This document shows, piece by piece, positions 8,029-16,600 of a DNA stretch of 64,000 nucleotides. The notes below the pieces were generated by a model that saw only the letters and a list, made by a program, of their open reading frames with translations, made no database searches and was not told the origin of the DNA. Every line of letters begins with the position of its first letter. Position 1 is the stretch's first letter. The position numbers were made by a program, and so were the translations under genes. Source of the DNA: Obesumbacterium proteus. GTDB lineage: Bacteria > Pseudomonadota > Gammaproteobacteria > Enterobacterales > Enterobacteriaceae. The DNA lies in contig NZ_CP014608.1 in assembly GCF_001586165.1 (NCBI RefSeq), positions 1,612,001 through 1,676,000 of the forward strand, written 5' to 3'.

Positions 8029-8911
8029 TGACAACGAAGCTGTGATGGCGGCCAAAGCCGAGCAGCGTATGGCGCAGGCCTTGGCGACTAGCCAAGTTGA
8101 GCAAGACGATTATATCGACAGTACGCCAGCGGAAGCCTTGACCAAGCAAGATCTAAATCGCATGGCGTGGCGTTCTCTGCTGTTACAAGCGTCGTTCAAC
8201 TATGAACGTATGCAGGCGGGCGGCTGGCTGTATACCCTGATCCCTGGCCTGCGCAAGATCCACAAGAATCCTCAGGATCTGGCGAACTCGATGAAAATGC
8301 ACATGGAATTTATCAATGTGCATCCCTTCGATGTGACATTCCTTTCCGGCCTCGTGCTGGCAATGGAAGGCAGCAAAGAAAAGGTATCCACCATTCGAGC
8401 GGTCAAAGTGGCGCTGATGGGGCCGCTGGGCGGCATTGGGGATGCGCTGTTTTGGCTCACGTTGCTGCCAATTTGTGCCGGTATCGGCGCTTCGTTAGCG
8501 CTTCAGGGCAGCCTGTTTGGGCCGATTGTCTTCCTGCTGATGTTCAACATTGTGCATTTTGGCCTGCGTTTCGGGCTAGCGCACTACGGCTACCATGCAG
8601 GCACCAGCGCGTTGGCGTTGCTAAAAACCCACACTAAAAAGATATCTCATGCGGCGTCAATTGTTGGGATGACGGTTATCGGGGCGCTGGTGGCGTCGTA
8701 CGTTCATCTCTCAACGCCGTTAGTTATGCATGCCGGTAAAGCCAGCGTAGCGCTCCAGAAAGACGTGCTAGATAAGCTGATGCCCAATCTTTTGCCGCTG
8801 TGCTTCACGCTGCTGGTGTTTTGGCTAATGAAACGCGGTTTTTCACCGGTGAAACTGATTGGTTTAACGGTGTTATTTGGCGTGGTTGGCAAGTTTATTG
8901 GATTCCTTTAA
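8018..8911 (+). CDS. agaE: PTS EIID permease component AgaE
   Basis: 297 residues, mannose-family EIID. Seen: LTKQDLNRMAWRSLLLQASFNYERMQAGGW near residues 43-72, the EIID opening signature; FINVHPFDVTFLSG; and MGPLGGIGDALFW in the central membrane part. The C-terminal 50 residues contain the last hydrophobic helix. The chosen ATG follows AGGAGATGGAAG; an in-frame ATG at 8000 lies deeper inside agaW and lacks such a site. Partner of AgaW in the inner membrane. It ends 9 bases before agaF. Confidence 0.92.
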   Translation: MGFNDNEAVMAAKAEQRMAQALATSQVEQDDYIDSTPAEALTKQDLNRMAWRSLLLQASFNYERMQAGGWLYTLIPGLRKIHKNPQDLANSMKMHMEFINVHPFDVTFLSGLVLAMEGSKEKVSTIRAVKVALMGPLGGIGDALFWLTLLPICAGIGASLALQGSLFGPIVFLLMFNIVHFGLRFGLAHYGYHAGTSALALLKTHTKKISHAASIVGMTVIGALVASYVHLSTPLVMHAGKASVALQKDVLDKLMPNLLPLCFTLLVFWLMKRGFSPVKLIGLTVLFGVVGKFIGFL

Positions 8912-8920
8912 GGAGGCGCG

Positions 8921-9364
8921 ATGTTAGGTCTAGTGATTACCGGACATGGCCGCTTTGCCAGCGGTCTGTTGCAGGGCGTGGAACAGGTGGTTGGTGAGCA
9001 GCCGCAATGCTGTGCGGTGGATTTTCCTGAAGGTGTGAGCACTGCTGAACTGATGGTCATGTTAGAGCAAGCCTGTGCGGCCTGTGATAGCGGGGAAGGG
9101 GTGGTGATCCTGAGCGATTTGCTGGGTGGTTCGCCGTTTCGACAGGCCGCGATGATTGCTAAGCAGCATGCCGATTATCAAGTGATTACCGGCACCAATA
9201 TGCAGCTTGCGGCAGAGATGATGCTAGAGCGAGAAGGGATGAACCCTCAGTCGTTTCGCGATATGGCGCTGGAGTGCGGGCGGCGCGGTGTGACTAGCCT
9301 GTGGCACGAAGAACAAAAGTGTAATCAACAACAAAATGATTCCGTCAGCTTAGACGGTATTTAA
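8921..9364 (+). CDS. agaF: PTS EIIA component AgaF
   Basis: 147 residues, mannose-family EIIA with phospho-acceptor His9 in ITGHGRFASG and the downstream SDLLGGSPFRQAA segment. A strong AAGGAGGCG ribosome site precedes the ATG. It takes phosphate from HPr and gives it to AgaV. It is closely similar to the orphan EIIA at 1894-2346, including the TSLWHE motif near the C terminus, and has an extra polar tail of about 20 residues. Position between agaE and kbaY fits the agaVWEF order. Confidence 0.92.
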   Translation: MLGLVITGHGRFASGLLQGVEQVVGEQPQCCAVDFPEGVSTAELMVMLEQACAACDSGEGVVILSDLLGGSPFRQAAMIAKQHADYQVITGTNMQLAAEMMLEREGMNPQSFRDMALECGRRGVTSLWHEEQKCNQQQNDSVSLDGI

Positions 9365-9376
9365 GGAGCCCATTTT

Positions 9377-10231
9377 ATGTACCTGATTTCAAACCGGGAA
9401 ATGCTCAAAAAGGCTCAGCGCGAAGGTTACGCCGTACCCGCATTCAACGTTCACAATTTAGAAACTGTACAAGTGGTGGTGGAAACCGCGGCCGCGCTGA
9501 GATCGCCGGTGATTTTAGCCGGTACTCCAGGCACATTTACCTACGCAGGCACTGATTACCTGGTGTCTATTTGCCAAGAAGCCGCCCACCTGCATGATTT
9601 GCCGCTAGCGTTGCATTTAGACCACCACGAAAAGCTGGACGATATCCGTGCCAAAGTGACCGCTGGCGTGCGCTCGGTCATGATTGATGGCTCGCACTTT
9701 GCGTTTGAAGAGAATATTCGCACGGTGGCTGAAGTGGTACGTCTATGCCAGCGTTATGACGTGAGCGTGGAAGCTGAACTGGGACGATTAGGTGGGCAAG
9801 AAGATGACCTGAACGTTGACAGCGCAGATAGCTTCTTTACCGATCCTGCCGCCGCCCGCGAGTTTGTTCAGCGCACTGGCATTGATTCTCTCGCCGTGGC
9901 AATCGGCTCGGCGCACGGCTTGTATCACGGTGAACCGCATTTGGATTTCGCACGCTTGGCCGAAGTGCGCAAGGCCGTTGATATACCGCTGGTTCTGCAT
10001 GGCGCATCGGGTATTCCAGAACACATGGTGCGTGAAGCGATAGGGCTTGGGATCTGCAAAGTGAACGTTGCTACCGATTTGAAAATCGCGTTTGCGGATG
10101 CGGTAAAAAGCTACTTCACTGAACATCCTGATGCGAACGATCCGCGCAAATATATCACGCCGGGTAAACAGGCCATGCGCGAAGTGGTTGAGGAGAAGAT
10201 TAGAATTTGTGGGAGTGAAGGGAAGCTTTGA
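9377..10231 (+). CDS. kbaY: Tagatose-1,6-bisphosphate aldolase catalytic subunit KbaY
   Basis: 284 residues, class II (zinc) fructose/tagatose-bisphosphate aldolase. Seen: LHLDHH with catalytic Asp82 and zinc ligand His83, SAHG with His180, and HGAS with His208, the expected metal triad; NVATD near residue 230 binds phosphate. It closes the operon 12 bases after agaF and completes the pathway begun by AgaS. Between these steps a tagatose-6-phosphate kinase is needed and none is encoded here, so a general PfkA-type kinase probably serves. GatY is the alternative name; the aga neighbours favour KbaY. Confidence 0.93.
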   Translation: MYLISNREMLKKAQREGYAVPAFNVHNLETVQVVVETAAALRSPVILAGTPGTFTYAGTDYLVSICQEAAHLHDLPLALHLDHHEKLDDIRAKVTAGVRSVMIDGSHFAFEENIRTVAEVVRLCQRYDVSVEAELGRLGGQEDDLNVDSADSFFTDPAAAREFVQRTGIDSLAVAIGSAHGLYHGEPHLDFARLAEVRKAVDIPLVLHGASGIPEHMVREAIGLGICKVNVATDLKIAFADAVKSYFTEHPDANDPRKYITPGKQAMREVVEEKIRICGSEGKL

Positions 10232-10237
10232 TCAAAA

Positions 10238-10278
10238 ACGTTAAGGTCTTGTTTGATCTTTTTCCCAAGACTTAAGTT
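10238..10278 (+). terminator. Possible terminator-like hairpin after kbaY
   Basis: TTAAGGTCTTG pairs with CAAGACTTAA (one bulge) around a T-rich loop. The following bases are A-rich rather than a clean T run, so termination efficiency is doubtful. Confidence 0.4.
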
Positions 10279-10326
10279 AAAAAACAACCGAGGCTTTGGG
10301 ATTTCTTTTTCTGATCGTCTTCGTTA

Positions 10327-10471
10327 TAGAGCCACCAGCATGGATGCTGGCGGCAGGTCGATGGCGCACAGGATGTGCGCTCTGAGACCGTTCGGCCAAG
10401 CGACTCAGTAAAAAGGACGCGGGTGTAGGGTTCGCGTCCTGACGAACCCTACCCGTACGCCTGCACCAGAG
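10327..10471 (+). repeat. Structured intergenic repeat, copy A
   Basis: A 145-bp element that aligns without gaps to copy B at 58827-58971 and shares its architecture with the inverted copy C at 58647-58784. Three hairpins: 10331-10354 (CCAGCA/TGCTGG, loop TGGA), 10364-10380 (GCGCAC/GTGCGC, loop AGGAT) and 10426-10451 (TAGGGTTCG/CGAACCCTA, 8-base loop). Paired positions change together between A and B, which suggests that pairing is selected. It lies in the 424-base gap between kbaY and yadE, which otherwise shows only the possible terminator and the yadE leader. Confidence 0.8.
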
Positions 10472-10655
10472 TTATATGAAAAAACCAATGTGGAGAGGCG
10501 GGCGGAATATTGCCTTAATTCATCATAGGTTATATCCATAGCTCTCGATTACCGGTGCTATTTTTTAACCATGCACCTAACCCATCACCCATGCTATTCT
10601 GTTGTTCCTGAATGATTTCTTTGCCTGATGGCACCTGACTTTTCTAAATATAAAA

Positions 10656-11975
10656 ATGAAGCTATTTCAATCAATAACAGCCGGATTGCTGTTCTCTCTC
10701 TATGTTATTTTTATACCGCAAACGGCTTTTGCAGACTTACTGCCCGATAGCTGGCAGCAATATCAATACATGCAAGCCGAGCGTGATAGTGAAATTTATT
10801 CGCTGGTGGGGGAGCATGTGATCCCCGTTGGGCAAATTAAGCAGGGGCAGGTGCTGAACGTCTTTCAGGCCGATGCTGAGTATTACGAGTTTCGCTTTGG
10901 CAACGGTACAGGCTTTATTGCGCGTGAAGACTTGAGCGAGCGTAAAAAACCGGAAGCGCCGCGTGATAACTTGGGCGATCTGCGCAAGAAAAGTTTTCAA
11001 AATCTTGTCACCAGTCGCTCGGTGACCGTGTATAGCCAAGCTGATAATCAAAGTACCCCAGTCGCCACGCTGGAGGAAAACCTGCGTTATCCGATCCTGA
11101 ATAAACAAAAGGATCGTCTTAATCAGACATGGTATGAAATTAACTTAGGCGATCGCCTTGGCTATGTGAGTGAGCTAGACGCGGAGCTGGATAACGGCAT
11201 TGCGGTACTGACTTATCATCATATCCTGAAAAATGAAGAGAATAAGCGTTTTCGCCATACGTCGACTACGACGTCAGACGTGGCATTTAGCAACCAAATG
11301 GCCTATTTGAAACAGGCTGGCTATACCACGCTCTCCATGTATCAGTTGGAAGGATACTTAAACGGCACCATGAACTTACCCGCCAAAGCGGTGGTGCTGA
11401 CGTTTGATGATGGACTCAAATCGGTCTATCGCTATGCCTATCCGGTGCTCAAACAGAATGGGCAACGCGCTACGGCGTTTATTATCTCTTCGCGCATCAA
11501 ACGCCATCCGCAGGCTTGGAATCCGAATGGGCTACAGTTTACGAGCATTTCAGAGCTGCGTGAGATGCAGGATGTATTTGATATTCAGTCGCATACGCAC
11601 TTTTTACATCGCGTGAGTGCAAACAAGCAGCCGATTTTATTCAGCCGTTCATATCATAATATTTTGTTTGATTTCCAACATTCGCGAAGGGCGCTTTCGC
11701 AGTTTAATCCGCACGTTCAATATTTGTCGTATCCCTTTGGTGGCTATAACCAAAAGGCGATGGACGCGGCGCGTGACGCAGGATTTCACCTAGCGGTGAC
11801 GACGGTTAAGGGAAGGGTTCGAATGGGGGATAACCCGTTTGCGCTGAAGCGTTTATATGTGCTGCGTACTGATTCGGTGCAAAGCATGGCGTCATTGATT
11901 GCTAACAAGCCACAGCCGGTGCCAGAAAAGCCGGATGCCGGAGTGGTTAAAGTACCCGCGGCGGCGGTGAAATAA
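10656..11975 (+). CDS. yadE: Putative polysaccharide deacetylase YadE
   Basis: 439 residues. A signal peptide (hydrophobic to about residue 26, cleavage after AFA) sends it out of the cytoplasm. Two SH3-like stretches may lie at about 50-185; the NodB-type carbohydrate esterase domain follows, with LTYHHILKNEE, the metal-binding TFDDG near residue 250 and SHTH near 310. This places it among zinc-dependent deacetylases or related hydrolases acting on cell-envelope polysaccharide; the real substrate is unknown. It faces panD convergently, as in E. coli. The start follows a short leader; the upstream ribosome site is weak. Confidence 0.85.
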   Translation: MKLFQSITAGLLFSLYVIFIPQTAFADLLPDSWQQYQYMQAERDSEIYSLVGEHVIPVGQIKQGQVLNVFQADAEYYEFRFGNGTGFIAREDLSERKKPEAPRDNLGDLRKKSFQNLVTSRSVTVYSQADNQSTPVATLEENLRYPILNKQKDRLNQTWYEINLGDRLGYVSELDAELDNGIAVLTYHHILKNEENKRFRHTSTTTSDVAFSNQMAYLKQAGYTTLSMYQLEGYLNGTMNLPAKAVVLTFDDGLKSVYRYAYPVLKQNGQRATAFIISSRIKRHPQAWNPNGLQFTSISELREMQDVFDIQSHTHFLHRVSANKQPILFSRSYHNILFDFQHSRRALSQFNPHVQYLSYPFGGYNQKAMDAARDAGFHLAVTTVKGRVRMGDNPFALKRLYVLRTDSVQSMASLIANKPQPVPEKPDAGVVKVPAAAVK

Positions 11976-11993
11976 TATTTTGCTATTGTGAAA

Positions 11994-12101
11994 GACCCCC
12001 TCCCAACCTCCCCCTTCGCAGGGGGAGGGGCCGATCGAGATTCTCATAAACATCACCGAACGATGTCCTCTTCTGTAAAAGGGGAGGGTTAGGGTGGGGT
12101 C
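11994..12101. repeat. GACCCC-ended inverted-repeat element between yadE and panD
   Basis: About 108 bp with imperfect terminal inverted repeats: GACCCCCTCCCAACCTCCCC at the left and the complement of GACCCCACCCTAACCCTCCC at the right. A perfect inner hairpin, CCTCCCCC/GGGGGAGG, lies at 12007-12028. No coding capacity. It resembles C/G-tract inverted repeats seen between convergent genes in many proteobacteria, and may double as a bidirectional terminator for yadE and panD. Confidence 0.7.
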
Positions 12102-12125
12102 AAGGAGAGCGGGGGAAATAAAGAA

Positions 12126-12506
12126 TTACGCCACCTGCACCGGAACGGCTTTTGCCAAGCGCTTCATCACATTATCACCTTCAAAATAGGCAACTTTAGG
12201 ATTGTGTGAGCGAGCCTGTTCATCAGACATCTGTACGTAAGAACAGATAATCATGGTATCGCCGACGCATGCACAGCGAGCCGCAGCGCCGTTGACGGAA
12301 ATAATTTTTGAACCGCGTTCGGCGGCAATCGCGTAGGTCGAGAAGCGCTGACCGTTATCTACGTTGTAGATATCGATGGCTTCATATTGCAGGATCCCCG
12401 CTGCGTCTAAAAAATCCTGATCGATGGCGCAGGAACCTTCGTAGTGCAAATCTGCCTGAGTCACTTTGACGCGGTGCAGTTTGCCTTGCAACATAGTGCG
12501 TACCAT
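12126..12506 (-). CDS. panD: Aspartate 1-decarboxylase precursor PanD
   Basis: 126 residues, complete. It makes beta-alanine for pantothenate. The self-cleavage site Gly24-Ser25 is visible in YEGSCAID; Ser25 becomes the pyruvoyl cofactor. Lys9 (MLQGKLHR), Tyr58 (FSTYAIA) and the NGAAARCACVGD segment fit the family. Start MVRTML is at the family-standard position. It is transcribed with panC and panB, 127 bases after panC; the yadD gene that separates them in E. coli is absent. Confidence 0.96.
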   Translation of the reverse strand: MVRTMLQGKLHRVKVTQADLHYEGSCAIDQDFLDAAGILQYEAIDIYNVDNGQRFSTYAIAAERGSKIISVNGAAARCACVGDTMIICSYVQMSDEQARSHNPKVAYFEGDNVMKRLAKAVPVQVA

Positions 12507-12633
12507 AACAATACCTTCATTAACATCTATTGATGGCTGCCATCCCTGAAATCAGAGGCGGCAGTTCTCTTGGTTACCGATTAAGTGGTCTACTATATTT
12601 TAATAAAAAAGTTTACCACTGTATGCAAAACAA

Positions 12634-13494
12634 TTAGCTTTCGGCGTTGAACGGCACGCGCATGTTATCAATCAGACGCGCTTTACCTAACCATGCAGAA
12701 ACCAAGATTACCGCAGTTTGTGTATCCACATTCACGTCTAGCAGAGTGTCAGCGTCGCGAACGAACAGTTCATCGGGCTGCAAACCAGCTTCCCGCAAGC
12801 GTCCTGCCGTTTGTTCTAACAGCTCGTCGATGTTGCGTTCGCCGTTTTCTAACTGAGTCGCCAAATGGCTCATGATGTTATATAGGCGAGGGGCTAGGCG
12901 ACGTTCATCAGGCGTGAGGTAGCCATTACGTGAGCTCAGCGCCAGTCCATCCTGACCGCGCACGATAGGCACGCCCACGATATCAATATCAAAACTGATG
13001 TCGGCAACCATTTTGCGGATCAGCGCCAACTGCTGGAAATCTTTCTCACCGAAACAGGCAATATCTGGCTGGATGAGATTGAACAGTTTGCTCACGATGG
13101 TAGAGACACCGCGAAAATGTCCCGGACGGCTTGCGCCTTCCAGCATGGTTGAGAGTGACGGTACATCGACATAGGTCTGCTGTTCTAAGCCTTTCGGATA
13201 GATTTCTTTTTCAGACGGAGCGAAGACCAAATCCACGCCTAGGCGCGTTAATTTTTCACAATCTTCCTGCAATGTACGCGGGTAGCGCGCAAGGTCATCA
13301 GGGCGATCAAACTGCATCGGGTTCACAAATACGCTAACGACGACGATATCAGCCCGCGCTTTCGCTTCTTCAACCAGCGTGAGATGGCCTTCGTGCAGAT
13401 TTCCCATGGTCGGCACCAGCGCAACGCGCTTGCCTTCCTGACGCCAACGGCGAATTTCACGACGTAGCAAAGGGATTGTTTCAATGATTAACAC
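12634..13494 (-). CDS. panC: Pantothenate synthetase PanC
   Basis: 286 residues. It joins pantoate and beta-alanine with ATP. Seen: the HIGH-like nucleotide-binding motif MGNLHEGHLTLV near residues 30-41, FGEKDFQQL near 150, and the KMSKS-like LALSSRNGYL near 185. Cytosolic. Transcribed after panB with a 68-base gap that contains a perfect palindrome. Standard length and start; no anomalies seen. Confidence 0.96.
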   Translation of the reverse strand: MLIIETIPLLRREIRRWRQEGKRVALVPTMGNLHEGHLTLVEEAKARADIVVVSVFVNPMQFDRPDDLARYPRTLQEDCEKLTRLGVDLVFAPSEKEIYPKGLEQQTYVDVPSLSTMLEGASRPGHFRGVSTIVSKLFNLIQPDIACFGEKDFQQLALIRKMVADISFDIDIVGVPIVRGQDGLALSSRNGYLTPDERRLAPRLYNIMSHLATQLENGERNIDELLEQTAGRLREAGLQPDELFVRDADTLLDVNVDTQTAVILVSAWLGKARLIDNMRVPFNAES

Positions 13495-13521
13495 AGTGGT
13501 TCTCCAAACTTATGAGCCACG

Positions 13522-13547
13522 CTAACCTCCCGTTGACGGGAGGTTAG
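13522..13547. repeat. Perfect palindromic hairpin between panB and panC
   Basis: CTAACCTCCCGT and ACGGGAGGTTAG pair perfectly over 12 bp around TG, in effect a 4-base loop after relaxing the last pair. No T run follows on the pan strand, so it looks more like an RNA-stabilising or processing hairpin than a terminator. Confidence 0.75.
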
Positions 13548-13562
13548 ACACGGACTGACCGA

Positions 13563-14357
13563 TTAGTTGAAAGTATGCTCCGCTGCCGGATACAAACCCT
13601 GTTCAACCTCTTCAATGTATAGACGAATGGCTGCACGAATATCACTTTGGCCCGCTAAGAAGTTCTTGGCAAATTTAGGCGTATGTCCGCCGGTGATCCC
13701 CAAGGCATCGTGCATGACTAAAATCTGGCCGTCGGTATCTTTACCTGCACCAATACCGATAACCGGAATGCGCAGCGCTTCGGTGATGGTTTTTGCCAAC
13801 GCCGCAGGTACACATTCTAAAACTAACAGCTGAGCACCGGCAGATTCCAATGCCAACGCATCTTCGAGCAGCTTATCAGCACCGTCTTTGTCGCGGCCCT
13901 GAACTTTATAGCCGCCAAAGATATTCACAGACTGCGGTGTTAAGCCTAGGTGTGCACAAACCGGCACGGCGCGCTCGGTTAGCATTTTCACCGTTTCAAC
14001 GAGCCAGCTACCGCCTTCCAGCTTGACCATGTTGGCACCGGCTCGCATCAGCGTGGCTGAATTTATGCAGGCTTGTTCCGGCGTGGCATAGGTCATGAAA
14101 GGCAAATCGGCGAGTAAAAGGCAGTGTGGCGCGCCATGGCGCACGGCGCGCGTATGGTAGGCAATATCTTCAATGGAGACAGGCAGCGTGGAGTTGTGCC
14201 CTTGTAGCGTCATACCGAGTGAATCACCCACTAACATGACGCGGATGCCCTGATCTTCAAACAGCTTGGCGAAGCTGGCATCGTAAGCGGTGATAGTGGC
14301 GAATTTTGTTTTTTGTTGTTTTAACTGTAACAGATGGGTGATGCTGGTCGGCTTCAT
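13563..14357 (-). CDS. panB: 3-methyl-2-oxobutanoate hydroxymethyltransferase PanB
   Basis: 264 residues, first committed enzyme of pantoate synthesis, using methylene-tetrahydrofolate. Seen: ITAYDASFAKLFE, VMLVGDSLGMTLQGH (metal site Asp in GDSLGM), KLEGG, and HLGLTPQSVN. An in-frame ATG 21 bases upstream exists, but the ATG at 14357 has AGGGGA at proper distance and gives the family-standard MKPT N terminus. It heads the panB-panC-panD unit. Confidence 0.95.
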   Translation of the reverse strand: MKPTSITHLLQLKQQKTKFATITAYDASFAKLFEDQGIRVMLVGDSLGMTLQGHNSTLPVSIEDIAYHTRAVRHGAPHCLLLADLPFMTYATPEQACINSATLMRAGANMVKLEGGSWLVETVKMLTERAVPVCAHLGLTPQSVNIFGGYKVQGRDKDGADKLLEDALALESAGAQLLVLECVPAALAKTITEALRIPVIGIGAGKDTDGQILVMHDALGITGGHTPKFAKNFLAGQSDIRAAIRLYIEEVEQGLYPAAEHTFN

Positions 14358-14578
14358 GGTGTCCCCTGACGGCTTCATTCAGACTGAAACAAAAGCGCAT
14401 TCTAAGAGATGTTATGCCCTAGGGATAGCGCTTTATCGGCTTATTGCCCGTGAAAGGTATTAAGGTGAAAACGTCAGTAACTCATGGAAATAGAAAGGGA
14501 ATTAGGTAAAACAGAAAGGAAAGGATATATGCTAGATAGTAATTATTTATAGTTATTTCATTGATATAACTACAGCAG

Positions 14579-15058
14579 TTACCACCGTGTGAGCGGTTCA
14601 GCGCCGAGCTGAGTCATGACAGATTGCAGGCTTTCGCCGGTAGGAAAATGCAATTCGGGGGCAATTTCTGCGAGCGGATATAGCATGAATTGACGGTTTT
14701 TCATGTCGTAATGCGGCACCGTTAAGCGTTCGGTATTTATTATTTCATCGCCGAACAGCAAAATATCGAGATCTAAGGTGCGTGGTCCCCAGCGTTCATC
14801 TTTACGCACGCGGCCGTGTTCCAACTCGATTTTTTGCGTATGGTCTAGCAGATTTTCAGCGGATAAATCCGTGTCTAATGCCACCACCGCATTCAGGTAA
14901 TCAGGCTGATCCTGAGGCCCGAGCGGCGGTGTGCGATATAGCGATGAGGTTGCAATCAGCTTAGTCTGCGGCAGTTCGGCCAGCGCGTTAAGCGCTGACT
15001 GAACCTGGTGCAGTGGATTAGCCAAGTTGCTGCCTAAGGCTATATAGACGCGTGTCAT
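14579..15058 (-). CDS. folK: 6-hydroxymethyl-7,8-dihydropterin pyrophosphokinase FolK
   Basis: 159 residues, folate biosynthesis. Seen: YIALGSNL near the N terminus, SSLYRTPPLGPQDQPDYLNAV, and the diagnostic RWGPRTLDLDILLFG near residues 88-103, which holds the metal-binding aspartates. The start overlaps the pcnB stop by 4 bases. The 220-base gap to panB shows no gene. Confidence 0.95.
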   Translation of the reverse strand: MTRVYIALGSNLANPLHQVQSALNALAELPQTKLIATSSLYRTPPLGPQDQPDYLNAVVALDTDLSAENLLDHTQKIELEHGRVRKDERWGPRTLDLDILLFGDEIINTERLTVPHYDMKNRQFMLYPLAEIAPELHFPTGESLQSVMTQLGAEPLTRW

Positions 15059-16449
15059 TCGCTGCTGCCTTCACGACGCGGTGCGCGACGACGTGGGCGA
15101 CGCGGACGGCGACGAACGCCATCATCTCCCAGCTCATTTGCCATGCTCTTCTGACGTGTTAGAGGCGCTTTCTGGAACTCGTCCCACCACTGCGTCAAAC
15201 GCTGCAGCTCATTGTTATTCTCTGCCTGTGCGCGCAGCGCCAGCAGATCAAAGGCCGCGCGGAACTTCGGTTGTTCCATCAGTTTATGTGCGCGTTTGCC
15301 CTGACGGCGAGATAAGCGCAGCTGCAATGACCAAATATCACGCACTAATGCGGTAATACGTTTTGGAATAGCCAGCGTGCGGCATTGTTCATCCAAAATA
15401 TCGTTCATCGCCAATGCAAAAGCGTCGTAGTAGGTCAGACCGCTCTCGTCATTGATTTTCTGCGCTAGCTCAATCAGCGGATACCACAGCATGGCCGCAA
15501 ACAGGAATGCTGGATTCACGCGCATATCGTTTTGCAAACGATGATCGGTGTTTTTCAGCACCTGATTGATGATGCGTTCCATCGGGCTATCGCCGTTTGG
15601 CGTGAAATGGCGCGCAATCACTGGGAACAACGGTTGGAACAACTGGTATTCGCACAGCAGCGTGTAAGTTGCGAAACCATAGCCAGATTGCAGCAGTTTC
15701 AACGACTCTTCAAACAGACGAGCGGATGGGATCTCATGCAGCAGCGAAGCTAAGCGTGGGATCGGTTCGCCGGTTTGTGGACAAATAGTCATGTCCAGTT
15801 TGGCAGCAAAACGCACCGCACGCAGCATGCGTACAGGATCTTCGCGGTAGCGAGTTTCAGGATCGCCAATCAGGCGAATACGGCCTTCCTGCAAATCGCG
15901 CAGGCCGCCGGTGTAATCACGCACCGTGAAATCTGAAATACTGTAATACAGGCTGTTGATGGTGAAATCGCGACGCTGGGCATCTTCTTCGATGTTGCCA
16001 TAGACGTTGTCGCGCAGCAGCATGCCGTTCTGAGCCTGCTGGGAGATATTTTTGCCATCACCGGCGTGTTCATGGTGGCCACGGAAGGTGGCAACTTCGA
16101 TAATTTCAGGGCCGAACATCACATGGGCCAAGCGGAAGCGGCGGCCAACGAGACGGCAATTGCGGAACAGTTTACGCACTTGTTCCGGCGTCGCGCTGGT
16201 GGTGATGTCAGAATCTTTAGGCTGTTTACCGAGCAGCAGATCGCGCACGCCACCACCAACCAGATACGCTTCGTATCCTGATTTGTTCAGGCGATAGAGA
16301 ACCTTGAGGGCGTTCTCACTGATTTGTTGGCGCGAAATGTTATGTTGATCGCGCGGGATCACCGTCATTGAACGTGACTCCTCCGCTTGTGCGCTCTCCG
16401 CCTCTCGGCTTAAAACCTTACGGCAAAAGTTGGCGACTCGGGTAAAAAT
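15055..16449 (-). CDS. pcnB: Poly(A) polymerase I PcnB, probable AUU start
   Basis: Adds poly(A) tails that promote RNA decay. Nucleotidyltransferase family: VGGGVRDLLLG near residues 65-75 and the catalytic pair DSDI; a very basic tail (RRRPRRPRRRAPRR) ends the protein. The frame is open to an ATG at 16497, yet similarity to E. coli PcnB begins at IFTRVANFCRK. The codon for that Ile is ATT (16447-16449) with GAGGTG 4 bases upstream. E. coli pcnB is one of the known genes started at AUU, so I place the start here, giving 464 residues. ATG 16497 has no visible ribosome site. Overlaps folK by 4 bases. Confidence 0.9.
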   Translation of the reverse strand: MFTRVANFCRKVLSREAESAQAEESRSMTVIPRDQHNISRQQISENALKVLYRLNKSGYEAYLVGGGVRDLLLGKQPKDSDITTSATPEQVRKLFRNCRLVGRRFRLAHVMFGPEIIEVATFRGHHEHAGDGKNISQQAQNGMLLRDNVYGNIEEDAQRRDFTINSLYYSISDFTVRDYTGGLRDLQEGRIRLIGDPETRYREDPVRMLRAVRFAAKLDMTICPQTGEPIPRLASLLHEIPSARLFEESLKLLQSGYGFATYTLLCEYQLFQPLFPVIARHFTPNGDSPMERIINQVLKNTDHRLQNDMRVNPAFLFAAMLWYPLIELAQKINDESGLTYYDAFALAMNDILDEQCRTLAIPKRITALVRDIWSLQLRLSRRQGKRAHKLMEQPKFRAAFDLLALRAQAENNNELQRLTQWWDEFQKAPLTRQKSMANELGDDGVRRRPRRPRRRAPRREGSSE

Positions 16450-16600
16450 GGTGCACCTCGATAGTGTCTTGTTAGTCGTATGCTCTGAATCATTCAAGCC
16501 CTAGCTAATGCCAGCAACTTGAGGTCTGATGAGTATATGCAGAAAAAATAGCGGGTCATCATAGCCTAAGCAGGGCATTTTGAGAATGCCGCTGATAAAT

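Noticed and set aside
16450..16497. ATG start for pcnB at 16497
   Set aside because: No ribosome site, and the 16 extra residues have no counterpart in the E. coli protein; the ATT with GAGGTG fits better.
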